From: Aurantibacter_A sp039941195
Lineage (GTDB): Bacteria; Bacteroidota; Bacteroidia; Flavobacteriales; Flavobacteriaceae
DNA length: 64,000 nucleotides
Direction: 5' to 3'
Assembly: GCF_039941195.1 (NCBI RefSeq)
Contig: NZ_JBDVFA010000098.1
Span: 112,812-176,811, forward strand
Positions 8,976 through 18,299 of this stretch are shown here, piece after piece. A model generated the notes under the pieces. It ran no database searches. It saw nothing but the letters and a program-made list of their open reading frames with translations, and had not been told where the DNA came from. Position 1 is the stretch's first letter; each line of letters starts with the position of its first letter. The position numbers and the translations under genes are program-made.

Positions 8976-10328
8976 TTACTCTTCAAGAGCTGGATCCATT
9001 TCAAAGCTATCCATAAAGGCCGTTGTGTATTTACCTGCCAAATAATCTGGATGATCCATTAATTGACGATGAAATGGAATTGTAGTTTTAATGCCTTCAA
9101 TTACAAACTCATCTAAAGCTCTTTTCATTTTATTAATTGCCTCTTCTCTAGTTTGCGCTGTAGTAATAAGCTTTGCAATCATAGAATCGTAGTGAGGTGG
9201 AATAATATAGCCACTATAGACATGAGTATCCATACGTACACCATGGCCGCCAGGAATATGTAACGTCGTAATTCTACCAGGGGATGGTCTAAAGTTATTA
9301 TAGGGGTCTTCAGCATTAATTCTACACTCAATTGAGTGTAGTTTAGGAATATAATTCTTTCCTGAAATTGGCACACCTCCAGCAACTAAAATTTGTTCTC
9401 TAATTAAATCATAATCAATTACTTGTTCCGTAATAGGGTGTTCCACTTGAATACGCGTATTCATTTCCATAAAATAGAAATTACGGTGCTTATCAACTAA
9501 AAACTCTACTGTACCAGCGCCTTCATATTTTATATATTCCGCAGCTTTAACCGCAGCTTTACCCATCGCATCACGTAATTTATCTGTCATGAATGGAGAA
9601 GGAGTTTCTTCTGTTAATTTTTGGTGTCTACGCTGTACAGAGCAATCCCTTTCTGATAAGTGACAAGCCTTTCCATATTGATCACCTACTACTTGTATCT
9701 CAATATGACGTGGTTCTTCAATCAATTTTTCCATGTACATACCACCATTACCAAAGGCAGCAGTAGCTTCCTGAACCGCACTGTCAAAAAGATCTTCCAT
9801 TTCTTCTTCTTTCCAAACTGCACGCATACCCTTACCACCTCCACCAGCGGTAGCCTTTATCATAACGGGGTATCCCATTTTTTTTGCAATCTTTAATGCA
9901 TCCTTGACATCCTTTAAAAGTCCGTCAGAACCTGGTACACATGGCACACCAGCAGCTTTCATGGTTTCTTTAGCTGATGCCTTATCTCCCATTCGATCAA
10001 TATGCTCACCGGATGCACCTATAAATTTAATCTCATGCTCAGCACATATTTTTGAAAATTTAGAATTTTCTGATAAAAATCCATATCCAGGGTGAATGGC
10101 ATCTGCATTAGTAATTTCAGCTGCAGCTATTATATTAGGAATCTTAAGGTATGATTCACTACTAGGTGCTGGACCTATACAAACAGCTTCATCTGCAAAA
10201 CGAACATGCAAACTTTCTTCATCAGCTTTAGAATATACTGCTACGGTCTTAATTCCCATTTCTTTACAGGTTCTAATAACACGTAATGCAATCTCTCCTC
10301 TATTTGCTATTAAAATTTTTTTAAACAT
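8976..10328 (-). CDS. accC: Acetyl-CoA carboxylase, biotin carboxylase subunit
   Basis: A 450-residue ATP-grasp enzyme that carboxylates the biotin on AccB in the first step of fatty acid synthesis. Landmarks are the N-terminus MFKKILIANRGEIALRVIRT, HPGYGFLSEN, the glycine-rich ATP loop GGGGKGMR, RHIEIQVVGD and the active-site EMNTRIQVEHPITE. I start at the ATG at 10328, giving the canonical MFKKILIANRGE. A TTG six bases upstream would add two residues. It is last in the order fabH-accB-accC and is closed by a hairpin terminator. Confidence 0.97.
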   Translation of the reverse strand: MFKKILIANRGEIALRVIRTCKEMGIKTVAVYSKADEESLHVRFADEAVCIGPAPSSESYLKIPNIIAAAEITNADAIHPGYGFLSENSKFSKICAEHEIKFIGASGEHIDRMGDKASAKETMKAAGVPCVPGSDGLLKDVKDALKIAKKMGYPVMIKATAGGGGKGMRAVWKEEEMEDLFDSAVQEATAAFGNGGMYMEKLIEEPRHIEIQVVGDQYGKACHLSERDCSVQRRHQKLTEETPSPFMTDKLRDAMGKAAVKAAEYIKYEGAGTVEFLVDKHRNFYFMEMNTRIQVEHPITEQVIDYDLIREQILVAGGVPISGKNYIPKLHSIECRINAEDPYNNFRPSPGRITTLHIPGGHGVRMDTHVYSGYIIPPHYDSMIAKLITTAQTREEAINKMKRALDEFVIEGIKTTIPFHRQLMDHPDYLAGKYTTAFMDSFEMDPALEE

Positions 10329-10423
10329 CTTCAAAAGTTTTAAATTTTAAGTAATAAGCCTTCAACAAAGCATTAATACCACTAAGAATAGTTGATATTT
10401 AATATTAAACACTTAAAATTTAT

Positions 10424-10909
10424 TTAAGATGGGTCAACCAAAAATAAAGGTTGATCAAATTCAACTGGTGAAGAATCTTCAACCAAAATCTTCACTATTT
10501 TACCTGAAATTTCAGATTCAATATCATTGAACAACTTCATAGCTTCAATTACGCAAAGCACATCACCTTGCCCAATAGAATCACCTACTTCAACAAAAGT
10601 TGGTTTGTCAGGCGCAGGTTTTCTATAAAATGTTCCTATAATTGGTGATTTTATAGTCACATATTTAGAATCTTCAGCAGGGGCTTCAGCAACTGGTGCA
10701 GCACTCGATGGTGCTTCAACTGGTACCGGGGCACCAACAACATGTTGTGCGGCAGCCATTGGAATTTGCTGAACGACAGTTGTTTCACTTTTAGACATTC
10801 CTTCACCGGTTCTAATGGTAATTTTAATGTCGTCTGTTTCTAGCTTCACTTCACTTGCACCAGATTTGGCGACAAATTTAATTAGGCTTTGAATTTCTTT
10901 AATATCCAT
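10424..10909 (-). CDS. accB: Acetyl-CoA carboxylase, biotin carboxyl carrier protein
   Basis: A 161-residue protein. The N-terminal helical part (MDIKEIQSLIKFVAKSG) is followed by an Ala/Pro-rich linker (about residues 50-80) and a C-terminal biotinyl domain with the biotinylation lysine in CVIEAMKLFNDIES. It carries the carboxybiotin between AccC and the carboxyltransferase. It lies 21 bases after fabH and about 95 bases before accC. Confidence 0.97.
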   Translation of the reverse strand: MDIKEIQSLIKFVAKSGASEVKLETDDIKITIRTGEGMSKSETTVVQQIPMAAAQHVVGAPVPVEAPSSAAPVAEAPAEDSKYVTIKSPIIGTFYRKPAPDKPTFVEVGDSIGQGDVLCVIEAMKLFNDIESEISGKIVKILVEDSSPVEFDQPLFLVDPS

Positions 10910-10930
10910 GAATTTGAGTTTTTTTAAAAT

Positions 10931-11926
10931 TTAGTTGTAGGCCCATTTTAAAAATATAGACCCCCATGTGAACCCGCCACCAAAAGCAGCAAAAACTAGA
11001 TTGTCTCCCTTTTTAAATTTCTTTTCAAAATCAGCCAACAATAATGGTAATGTTGCTGAAGTAGTATTTCCGTAGCGCTGTATATTCATTAATACTTTGC
11101 TTTCATCCAATCCCATTCGATTAGCCGTGGCATCAATAATACGCTTATTAGCCTGATGGGGTACCAACCAAGATACATCTTCATGACTCAAATTATTACG
11201 TACCATTATTTTTTCTGCAACATCAGCCATATTAGATACTGCAAATTTGAAAACTGTTTTTCCTTCCTGAAAGATAAAATGTTTTCTAGCCTTAACCGAT
11301 TCTATAGTAGCTGGCATAATTGAACCACCGCCTTCCATACCAAGATAAGCCCTACCACTTCCATCCGCTCTTAAATACTCGTCTTGAAGTCCTAGACCCT
11401 CCGTATTAGGCTCAAAAAGTACCGCACCGGCTCCATCGCCAAATATGATACAGGTTGTTCGGTCTGTATAATCAATAATTGAAGACATTTTATCAGCTCC
11501 AATTAACAGTACTTTTTTGTATTTACCAGAAGCTATATATCCAGAAGCAGTTGACATTCCAAATAAAAAGCTAGAGCATGCCGCCAAAAGATCAAAAGCA
11601 AAAGCATTTGATGCGCCAATTTCAGATGCTACAAAAGCTGCTGTCGATGCCACCATACTATCAGGTGTAGCCGTGGCAACAACTACTAGGTCAATTTCAT
11701 TTGGATCTAAATTCTTTTTATTCAATAAATCTTGCGCAGCTTTAATGGCTAAATATGAAGTACCTTCTCCTTCTTCAGGTTTTAGAATTCTTCTTTCCTT
11801 TATTCCCGTTCTACTAGTTATCCATTCATCATTAGTCTCAACAACGTCTTCCAACATTTTATTGGTCATAATAAATTTGGGAACATAAGATCCTACAGCG
11901 GTAATCGCTGCTGTGAGTTTGTTCAT
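10931..11926 (-). CDS. fabH: 3-oxoacyl-ACP synthase III
   Basis: A 331-residue KAS III condensing acetyl-CoA with malonyl-ACP to start fatty acid synthesis. The catalytic triad is visible: Cys in DLLAACSSFLFG, His in LVPHQANKRIID and Asn in RYGNTTSATLPLLL. The conserved TSRTGIKERR segment near the N-terminus binds CoA. It heads the accB-accC unit. Upstream lies the terminator-like hairpin after rpmF, so it probably has its own promoter, although I found no clear TAnnTTTG box there. Confidence 0.96.
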   Translation of the reverse strand: MNKLTAAITAVGSYVPKFIMTNKMLEDVVETNDEWITSRTGIKERRILKPEEGEGTSYLAIKAAQDLLNKKNLDPNEIDLVVVATATPDSMVASTAAFVASEIGASNAFAFDLLAACSSFLFGMSTASGYIASGKYKKVLLIGADKMSSIIDYTDRTTCIIFGDGAGAVLFEPNTEGLGLQDEYLRADGSGRAYLGMEGGGSIMPATIESVKARKHFIFQEGKTVFKFAVSNMADVAEKIMVRNNLSHEDVSWLVPHQANKRIIDATANRMGLDESKVLMNIQRYGNTTSATLPLLLADFEKKFKKGDNLVFAAFGGGFTWGSIFLKWAYN

Positions 11927-12051
11927 ACTAAAAATACTTTTGTATCAAAAACGACTAGAAATTGGTGAAAAATACTCAATTTTTGGCATTTTTTAAGTAA
12001 AATCAAGAGTTTTTAAAAAATAAATGGAGAATACAATTGATTAAAATATAA

Positions 12052-12098
12052 AAAACAGGAACCCTACTCATTTATGGATGAATAGGGTTCCTGTTTTC
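12052..12098 (-). terminator. Strong hairpin terminator after rpmF
   Basis: Arms of 20 bases (12052-12071 and 12078-12097) pair with one mismatch around a 6-base loop. On the minus strand the hairpin is followed by TTTTTATATTTTAA. It separates the pdxA-DUF177-rpmF unit from fabH-accB-accC. Confidence 0.85.
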
Positions 12099-12131
12099 TT
12101 ATTTTATTTCGAAAAATAAAACATTTTAAGC

Positions 12132-12329
12132 TTAAGCCTCCGCTACTTCTGTTTTGTCAATTAAGACCTGGCCTTTATAGTATAGTTTACCTTCGTGCCA
12201 ATGTGCTCTATGAAACAAATGCATCTCACCAGTTGTAGAATCTTTAGCAAGAGTTGGTGCTACAGCCTTATAATGTGTTCTTCTTTTATCCCTACGGGTT
12301 TTCGATATTTTTCTCTTAGGATGTGCCAT
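12132..12329 (-). CDS. rpmF: 50S ribosomal protein L32
   Basis: A 65-residue protein with the L32 N-terminus MAHPKRKISKTRRDKRRTHY. The C-terminal half (FHRAHWHEGKLYYKGQVLI) has no cysteine, so this is a zinc-free form with no CxxC knuckles. It follows the DUF177 gene by 6 bases, an arrangement conserved in many bacteria. Confidence 0.96.
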   Translation of the reverse strand: MAHPKRKISKTRRDKRRTHYKAVAPTLAKDSTTGEMHLFHRAHWHEGKLYYKGQVLIDKTEVAEA

Positions 12330-12335
12330 TGTCGA

Positions 12336-12869
12336 CTATTTGTCAGTTAATAAATTCTTTAATTTGTCCCATCTGGGATCATTTACCTCTTTATTGTCAC
12401 TTGATTCTTTTGGTTGTAATTCTTCGAGTTTGTCTAGTACTTCAGACTTTAAAGTACCGTCAGCAACACCAGGATGTACCCTTTTTTGAGGCACAGCAAG
12501 AACTAACATTTCATAAACGTATTGAGCAATATTTACTTGATGCGAACCATGAGGTATAATTAATATCTCATCATCGTCATCGTTAAAAGCTTCACCAAAT
12601 TTAACCACAAGATCCATTTGAGAATCTATTGGTTGGTCATATGGTTCACTAGTAATATCACAGTTAACATTTACTGAGCCTTGCCCATTAAATTCAAGCT
12701 CTAACATCGTAGCTGTTTTATTTAATTGCAATTGCAACTTAATATCAGCTGCATTAAACTCATCGTATCCAAAAGATTCAAAGAACTTGTTATCAATTTC
12801 AAATTCAAAATCGTGCTTCCCTTGTTTCAATCCCGAGAAAGGAACGTTAAACTCCTTTTGCTTCATCAT
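12336..12869 (-). CDS. DUF177 / YceD-family protein
   Basis: A protein of about 178 residues. An upstream start at 12911 would add 14 residues, but the ATG at 12869 (or 12866) gives MMKQKEFNVPFSGLKQGKH, the usual DUF177 beginning. Conserved features are the NVNCDITSEPYDQPI segment, the acidic FNDDDDE stretch and the C-terminal DPRWDKLKNLL. The family is encoded next to rpmF across bacteria. In plants and E. coli it is linked to 23S rRNA handling and large-subunit assembly, but its biochemical role is not settled. Confidence 0.88.
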   Translation of the reverse strand: MMKQKEFNVPFSGLKQGKHDFEFEIDNKFFESFGYDEFNAADIKLQLQLNKTATMLELEFNGQGSVNVNCDITSEPYDQPIDSQMDLVVKFGEAFNDDDDEILIIPHGSHQVNIAQYVYEMLVLAVPQKRVHPGVADGTLKSEVLDKLEELQPKESSDNKEVNDPRWDKLKNLLTDK

Positions 12870-12993
12870 GACCACACAAAATTTAAAATTCACCCTATTA
12901 AAAGACAACACGCTTCCATTCAGGCGGGTGCAAAGATACTATATTTTTACAAATTGCCAACCAATAGCCTCTAAATAAATAGAAAATACACCC

Positions 12994-14040
12994 TTAACGT
13001 CTTACCTTTTGTTTTTGTAATTGATTATTGGTCAGTTCTTGATACTCTTTTCTATTTTTATATATACTTATAGCGGTAAATACAGCTTCTTTAAAAGAAC
13101 TAAAATCTGCCTGGCCTTTTCCAGCAATTTCATAGGCTGTACCATGATCTGGTGAAGTTCTAACTTTAGACAAACCTGCTGTAAAGTTCACTCCTTGACC
13201 AAAGGATAATGTTTTAAAAGGAATTAAACCTTGATCGTGATACGCAGCAAGAATAGCATCATATTTAGTGTAATTATCCGTGCCAAAAAAACTATCTGCA
13301 GCAAACGGACCGTAAACTAAATGACCAGCATCCGACATTTCTTTAATTACAGGCTTTAATACTTCATCGTCTTCCTTTCCTATTACCCCATTATCTCCAT
13401 TATGTGGATTAATGCCTAACAGGGCTATTTTTGGTCTTCGAACACCAAAATCCATTTGTAAAGACTTTTCAATAGTTCTAACCTTGGTTCGTATTAAAAT
13501 GGGGTTAATTGCTGCCGGAGCATCTTTAACTGCAACATGATCGGTTAAAAGACCAACTTTTAATCCATCCGTTACCATGAACATAAGACTATCCCCTTCC
13601 AATTCTTGTGCTAAATAATCGGTATGGCCTGGAAAATTAAAATCTTCAGTTTGTATGTTATTTTTATTAATTGGCGCCGTAATAAGGGCATCAATTTCAT
13701 TATTCTTGAGTGCATCGACAGCAGCTTTTAATGATAATATGGCATACTTACCACCATTTTCAGTGGATTGTCCAAATTCAATTTTGGGCACATCTTTCCA
13801 AACATTTACCACATTTATCTTACCATCTATCGCCTTTGAAGCGTCCTGAACACCATTAAAATTTATTTTAATCCCAAGTTTATTCTTTTGAAAAGAAACA
13901 GTCTTATTTGATGCAAATAGTACGGGTGTACAAAAATCAAGCATTCGCGAATCTTCAAACGTTTTTAAAATAACTTCACATCCGATTCCATTGAGGTCAC
14001 CTACGCTAATACCTAACTTTATGTTTTTGCCTTCGTGCAT
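12994..14040 (-). CDS. pdxA: 4-hydroxythreonine-4-phosphate dehydrogenase
   Basis: A 348-residue enzyme of the DXP-dependent pyridoxal phosphate pathway. Zinc-ligand histidines are in FPGHTDYLAQEL, AAYHDQGLIPFKTL and the TSPDHGTAYEIAG segment; the N-terminal GDLNGIGCEVIL and LLGINPHNGDNG are also typical. It lies upstream of DUF177-rpmF on the same strand with 124 bases between, and divergent from ribE across only 47 bases. Confidence 0.95.
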   Translation of the reverse strand: MHEGKNIKLGISVGDLNGIGCEVILKTFEDSRMLDFCTPVLFASNKTVSFQKNKLGIKINFNGVQDASKAIDGKINVVNVWKDVPKIEFGQSTENGGKYAILSLKAAVDALKNNEIDALITAPINKNNIQTEDFNFPGHTDYLAQELEGDSLMFMVTDGLKVGLLTDHVAVKDAPAAINPILIRTKVRTIEKSLQMDFGVRRPKIALLGINPHNGDNGVIGKEDDEVLKPVIKEMSDAGHLVYGPFAADSFFGTDNYTKYDAILAAYHDQGLIPFKTLSFGQGVNFTAGLSKVRTSPDHGTAYEIAGKGQADFSSFKEAVFTAISIYKNRKEYQELTNNQLQKQKVRR

Positions 14041-14057
14041 TATAATACCTAAATTTA
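14027..14057 (+). promoter_or_regulatory. Candidate promoter of ribE
   Basis: TTG at 14027-14029, a 20-base spacer and TAAATTTA at 14050-14057 match the Bacteroidetes TTG / TAnnTTTG promoter with one mismatch. The predicted transcript would start about 20-25 bases before the GTG start codon. On the other strand, TAGTTTTG (14070-14063) is a perfect -7 box for pdxA but without a clear -33 element. Confidence 0.4.
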
Positions 14058-14087
14058 CCTCGCAAAACTACTTAATTTAAACGACAC

Positions 14088-14672
14088 GTGTTTACTGGAA
14101 TTATTGAAACTTTAGGAGAAGTACAAGAACTACAAAATGATAATGGCAATCTACATATTACCATTAAATCATCACTTGCTCAAGATTTAAAAATAGATCA
14201 AAGTGTTTCACATAATGGCATTTGTTTAACGGTAGTATCATTAGACGAAAGCAGTTATACTGTTACTGCTATTCAAGAAACATTAGAAAAAACGAATTTA
14301 AATCAGTTAAAAATAGGGCAGAAAGTAAATCTAGAAAGAGCTATGATTTTAGGTTCTCGTTTAGATGGTCATATTGTTCAGGGACATGTGGATCAAACGG
14401 GTACAATTACTAAGATTGAAGAGAAAGATGGCAGCTGGCAGTTTAGTATAAACTATGATTCTATTCTTAACAATATTACCATAGAAAAAGGTTCTATTAC
14501 TATTGATGGCGTTAGTCTTACCGTGGTCGACTCAGGGATTAATACTTTTAGTGTTGCCATTATTCCATACACTTTTGAGCATACCTGTTTTAACAATTAT
14601 GAAGTGGGTACAATTATTAATTTGGAATTTGATGTTATTGGTAAATATGTAGCTAAAATGATGCAAAAATAG
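14088..14672 (+). CDS. ribE: Riboflavin synthase, alpha subunit
   Basis: A 194-residue enzyme that dismutates two 6,7-dimethyl-8-ribityllumazines to riboflavin. It is built of two repeated lumazine-binding barrels: the first with MFTGIIETLGEV and the HNGICLTVVSLD strand, the second with GHIVQGHVDQTG and the IDGVSLTVVDSG strand. The start codon is GTG at 14088, which yields the invariant MFTGI terminus. It is a single gene, divergent from pdxA. Confidence 0.96.
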   Translation: MFTGIIETLGEVQELQNDNGNLHITIKSSLAQDLKIDQSVSHNGICLTVVSLDESSYTVTAIQETLEKTNLNQLKIGQKVNLERAMILGSRLDGHIVQGHVDQTGTITKIEEKDGSWQFSINYDSILNNITIEKGSITIDGVSLTVVDSGINTFSVAIIPYTFEHTCFNNYEVGTIINLEFDVIGKYVAKMMQK

Positions 14673-14703
14673 AGGTGAAATAGATTTCGATATACTTTTC
14701 TAT

Positions 14704-15315
14704 TTAATTATTTATTTTCCACGTATTGTAAAAACGAACTATTTCTAAAGGACTATTGAGTTGTTTATTTAAAATGCGCTGACTTAATTCTGGATAATCA
14801 GAGAAATACCTTGCCAACTTTTTTCTCTTTAACCCAAAAACACCCTGATTAACACGGATTAAAACATCCTCATTTTCCTTTTTAAAATAGGCATTACCAT
14901 CTATATGCCCTGAATCAGCATCTTCAAACTCTAGCATGTAATAACTTAAGTTTCCTTTATGTATTACTTTAAAAAACTCATAATCACCACTATCTGACAG
15001 TTGTAATTGTTGATTAAAAAACTGCCCTGTTCTGGTTATTTTCATTATTTCGAAGGTGACATCTCCATTCTTATAAGCAAATAAATCTTTGGCAGCATAC
15101 TTAGTTTTGCCCTTTTTACCTTTAAATTTTATCTTTTTGTAAAGCTTAGCAAACGCACCTAATTTTCGATCTCTAACAACACCATATAACGTATCATTAG
15201 TTTTTGTAACCACATAACCCTCTTGAAATCCATTTTGAGAAATATTTTCCTGAGGCCATCCAACTAAAATAAATATTAGAATGATAAATCTATAAGACCT
15301 AAAGGCTTTTTTCAT
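14704..15315 (-). CDS. Secreted protein of unknown function
   Basis: A 203-residue protein with an N-terminal signal peptide (hydrophobic FIILIFILVGW). The mature part contains GYVVTKTNDTLYGVVRDR, a pattern seen in many secreted Bacteroidetes proteins of unknown role. Much of the rest is Lys/Phe-rich beta-type sequence. It is last in a three-gene unit (SSS transporter, NagX-like acetyltransferase, this gene) with gaps of only two bases, so a role with those proteins is likely but unknown. Confidence 0.7.
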   Translation of the reverse strand: MKKAFRSYRFIILIFILVGWPQENISQNGFQEGYVVTKTNDTLYGVVRDRKLGAFAKLYKKIKFKGKKGKTKYAAKDLFAYKNGDVTFEIMKITRTGQFFNQQLQLSDSGDYEFFKVIHKGNLSYYMLEFEDADSGHIDGNAYFKKENEDVLIRVNQGVFGLKRKKLARYFSDYPELSQRILNKQLNSPLEIVRFYNTWKINN

Positions 15316-15317
15316 AG

Positions 15318-16412
15318 TTATACTTTGAAGAATATCTTTCTTCGAAACAAAATATATGCCAAAAGTGTGTAAAATGCGACTACAGTTAGACCATACAACA
15401 ATGAAGAGAGTTGCAAAGACAAGAAATCATGCACATACACCTGATTAAATATCCACCCATGTAAAGAGGTGTCTCCTACCTTTATTTGCCCCATAATTTT
15501 ACTGATAAAGCTTGAAAGAAAATAAAGGGTAATAGCATTAGCACCAGCATATCTAAAAATACTTCCAAATTGAATTCCCTTAACATCACTCAAATAATAA
15601 ATTAGCGCCAAAATCAAATTTGCCCATCCAGCAGTAACTAATACAAAACTGCTTGTCCATAGCGCCTTATTTATAGGAAAAACAATATCCCAAAGGTGCC
15701 CTATTATTAATAAAGACCCCCCAATTCCCATTAATAATGTAGCTTTCTTTTCTTGCTTAGATGTTAATAGAAGCCCCGTAAATATTCCCAATAAAGAACT
15801 ACAGATAGAAGGTATGGTACTTAAAAAACCTTCTGGGTCATAATCTACTTTGTAATTATGCGATCCAAAAATTTGAACATCCAACCAATTTGCCAAATTA
15901 TTAGGAGCTCTCTCAAGAGTAGATTCCACACCGTTTACAGGAATAAAAACCATCATTAACCAATATCCTATTAATAGTGTTACACAAATTCCAAGTAATG
16001 TTTTCCAATTAAAATTGATAAACAATATAGAAGCGAAAAAGAAAACCACCCCAATTCGTTGCAAAACACCTGGGAACCTAATGTTTTCAAAATCTTTTAT
16101 AAAGGGAAAACTTATCAAAAATGCCCCTAGAAAAAGACCTAGGCCAATTAATTTTAAAGTACGTATTGTAATTTTCTTATAGGTACCAGCATTTATTACT
16201 CTGTTCTTATATGCAAAAGCTATAGAAGTTCCAACAATAAATAAAAAGAATGGAAAAACTAAATCTGTTGGAGTTATTCCATGCCATTTCGCATGTCTAA
16301 AAGGTGGGTAAACAGCAGCCCAAGTTCCAGGCGTATTAACTAAAATCATTAATACTATTGTCATCCCTCTAAAGATGTCAATCGATTGTATTCTATTGCT
16401 CAAACTGGCCAT
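15318..16412 (-). CDS. NagX-like membrane acyltransferase (heparan-alpha-glucosaminide N-acetyltransferase family)
   Basis: A 364-residue protein with about ten hydrophobic segments. The family signature is at the N-terminus: SIDIFRGMTIVLMILVN, the conserved HAKWHGITPTDLVFPFFLF (contains the catalytic-region His) and the GTSIAF helix. Homologs (HGSNAT in animals, NagX in bacteria) move an acetyl group across the membrane to a glucosamine. It is co-transcribed with the upstream SSS transporter (2-base gap), suggesting that a sugar is acetylated during or after uptake. Confidence 0.82.
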   Translation of the reverse strand: MASLSNRIQSIDIFRGMTIVLMILVNTPGTWAAVYPPFRHAKWHGITPTDLVFPFFLFIVGTSIAFAYKNRVINAGTYKKITIRTLKLIGLGLFLGAFLISFPFIKDFENIRFPGVLQRIGVVFFFASILFINFNWKTLLGICVTLLIGYWLMMVFIPVNGVESTLERAPNNLANWLDVQIFGSHNYKVDYDPEGFLSTIPSICSSLLGIFTGLLLTSKQEKKATLLMGIGGSLLIIGHLWDIVFPINKALWTSSFVLVTAGWANLILALIYYLSDVKGIQFGSIFRYAGANAITLYFLSSFISKIMGQIKVGDTSLHGWIFNQVYVHDFLSLQLSSLLYGLTVVAFYTLLAYILFRRKIFFKV

Positions 16413-16414
16413 AA

Positions 16415-18223
16415 TTAGAGAATATGCTCTTTCATTTTATTCCAAGTAATAATCAATAAAACTCCAGAGACAATAGCGGCAACTGAGAGTATTATGGCGT
16501 CAGTAGTTCGGCCATAAATCCAATAACCAGTTGCAAACATCATAGAATAAACCAATACAACACCTAATAACATAGCCGTTATACCTGATGGCACACTCCA
16601 TTTTTCACCTTTATCAATTACCACATTATCCACTTTCGCCTCATCAACTACTTTTTGCCAACCAGGCCCGCCCGGTTGTATTTTTTTATAAAATGAACGA
16701 AGCACTTCATCCGATTCAGGTTTAGTTGCATATGTGGCAATTAACCAAACGGTAGTTGTAACTATCATAACAAAAGGAATCTCACCCCAATCTGGAAATA
16801 TGCCAGTATCTGTTGCAAATAAAAATGCACCAAAAGATGTTGCTTTTAATAATATGGACAAAATACCTGAGGCGAACATCGCAGAAATTTCGGTCCATGC
16901 ATTAATTCGCCACCAAAACCAACGTAGAATAAATATTAATCCCGTACCGGCTCCAAATAGCAACAACAATTCGAAAATTTGTTGAGCATTTTGCATGGCC
17001 AAAGCTAAAAATGCACTTAAAACCATTAAAACAACTGTAGAAATCCTACCTACCGCCACTAATTGTTTTTCTGTTGCATCAGGGTTTACTTGTTGTTTAT
17101 AGAAATCAAAAACAATATAAGATGATCCCCAGTTCAATTGTGTAGAAATCGTACTCATATATGCAGCTACAAGCGAAGCTAAGACTAAACCTAGTAGTCC
17201 ACTAGGTAATTTAGTTAACATTGCGGAATAGGCTAAATCATGTCCTAATTTATCTGCGGGTACATTTGGAAACGCTTCTGATATACTTGCTATATCTGGA
17301 TAAACTACTAACGATGCCAAAGCAACTAATATCCACGGCCATGGGCGCAATGCATAATGCATAATATTAAAAAAGAATGTCGCACCAATAGCATGGTTCT
17401 CGTCTTTCGCCGCCAACATTCGTTGAGCTATGTAACCTCCTCCTCCTGGCTCACCACCTGGATACCAAGAACTCCACCATTGAACAGCCAATGGAATGAT
17501 AAGCAATGTAATCACCATTTTTGTGTCACTAAAATCAGGCAAAATATCCATTTTAGAGGCAACTAAGTCATTTGCCATCATTGCATTTATTCCCCCAACT
17601 TCAGGAATATTTACTAAATAATATGCGGCGCCAATAGCTCCAGACATTGCAACAAAAAATAATAAAAAATCGGTATACACTACACCCTTAAAACCTCCTA
17701 AGGCACTAAAGACAACAGTAATCAGACCCGCACCTATAACTGTTTGCCAATCTTCAAGACCAAGCATTATACCTCCTATTTTAATAGCGGCTAATGTCAC
17801 AGCTGACATGGTAATCACATTAAAAACAACGCCTAAATAAATTGCTCTAAATTTTCTTAAAAAACTAGCTGGCTTACCACCATAACGCAATTCATAAAAC
17901 TCCAAATCCGTTTTCACATTAGATTTACGCCATAATTTAGCATATACAAATACGGTAAGCATTCCTGTTAATAAAAAACACCACCAACCCCAGTTTCCAG
18001 AAACACCCTTATCTCTAACAAAGTCTGTTACTAAATTAGGCGTATCGGTTGAAAATGTAGTCGCCACCATTGATAAACCCAACAACCACCATGGCATTGT
18101 TCTACCAGATAGAAAAAATTCATTTGAATCTTTACCAGATTTTTTAGAGACATAAATTCCGATTCCTAAGACAAGAGAAAAGAATATTATAATAAAACTG
18201 TAATCGAGTGTACTTAATTCCAT
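16415..18223 (-). CDS. Sodium:solute symporter (SSS family)
   Basis: A 602-residue polytopic membrane protein. N-terminal family motifs are DSNEFFLSGRTMPWWLLGLS and ATTFSTDTPN, followed by the ALGGFKGVVYTDFL segment around TM5 and the MSTISTQLNWGSSY segment corresponding to the Na+-site helix. It is longer than typical 500-residue members. It heads the operon with the NagX-like protein. SSS members of this subgroup often carry sugars, but the substrate is not evident. Confidence 0.88.
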   Translation of the reverse strand: MELSTLDYSFIIIFFSLVLGIGIYVSKKSGKDSNEFFLSGRTMPWWLLGLSMVATTFSTDTPNLVTDFVRDKGVSGNWGWWCFLLTGMLTVFVYAKLWRKSNVKTDLEFYELRYGGKPASFLRKFRAIYLGVVFNVITMSAVTLAAIKIGGIMLGLEDWQTVIGAGLITVVFSALGGFKGVVYTDFLLFFVAMSGAIGAAYYLVNIPEVGGINAMMANDLVASKMDILPDFSDTKMVITLLIIPLAVQWWSSWYPGGEPGGGGYIAQRMLAAKDENHAIGATFFFNIMHYALRPWPWILVALASLVVYPDIASISEAFPNVPADKLGHDLAYSAMLTKLPSGLLGLVLASLVAAYMSTISTQLNWGSSYIVFDFYKQQVNPDATEKQLVAVGRISTVVLMVLSAFLALAMQNAQQIFELLLLFGAGTGLIFILRWFWWRINAWTEISAMFASGILSILLKATSFGAFLFATDTGIFPDWGEIPFVMIVTTTVWLIATYATKPESDEVLRSFYKKIQPGGPGWQKVVDEAKVDNVVIDKGEKWSVPSGITAMLLGVVLVYSMMFATGYWIYGRTTDAIILSVAAIVSGVLLIITWNKMKEHIL

Positions 18224-18266
18224 AAAGTCGGGTTTTGGTATTCGCTAAAGATATTACTTTTTACCA

Positions 18267-18274
18267 TATTTTTG
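18267..18274 (+). promoter_or_regulatory. Candidate -7 box for the TauE-like permease
   Basis: TATTTTTG is a perfect TAnnTTTG element. There is no TTG at the usual spacing upstream. If used, transcription would begin near 18281, which argues against the TTG at 18279 as the translation start of the next gene. Confidence 0.3.
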
Positions 18275-18299
18275 AAGCTTGTTAACCAAACCACAACTA

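Noticed and set aside
12132..12329. Unusual zinc-free L32 as a discovery
   Set aside because: Cysteine-poor or cysteine-free L32 forms are known in bacteria, so this is not notable by itself.
14673..14703. Terminator between ribE and the convergent secreted protein gene
   Set aside because: Only a 6-base AT-rich pairing (AAATAG/CTATTT); too weak to call.
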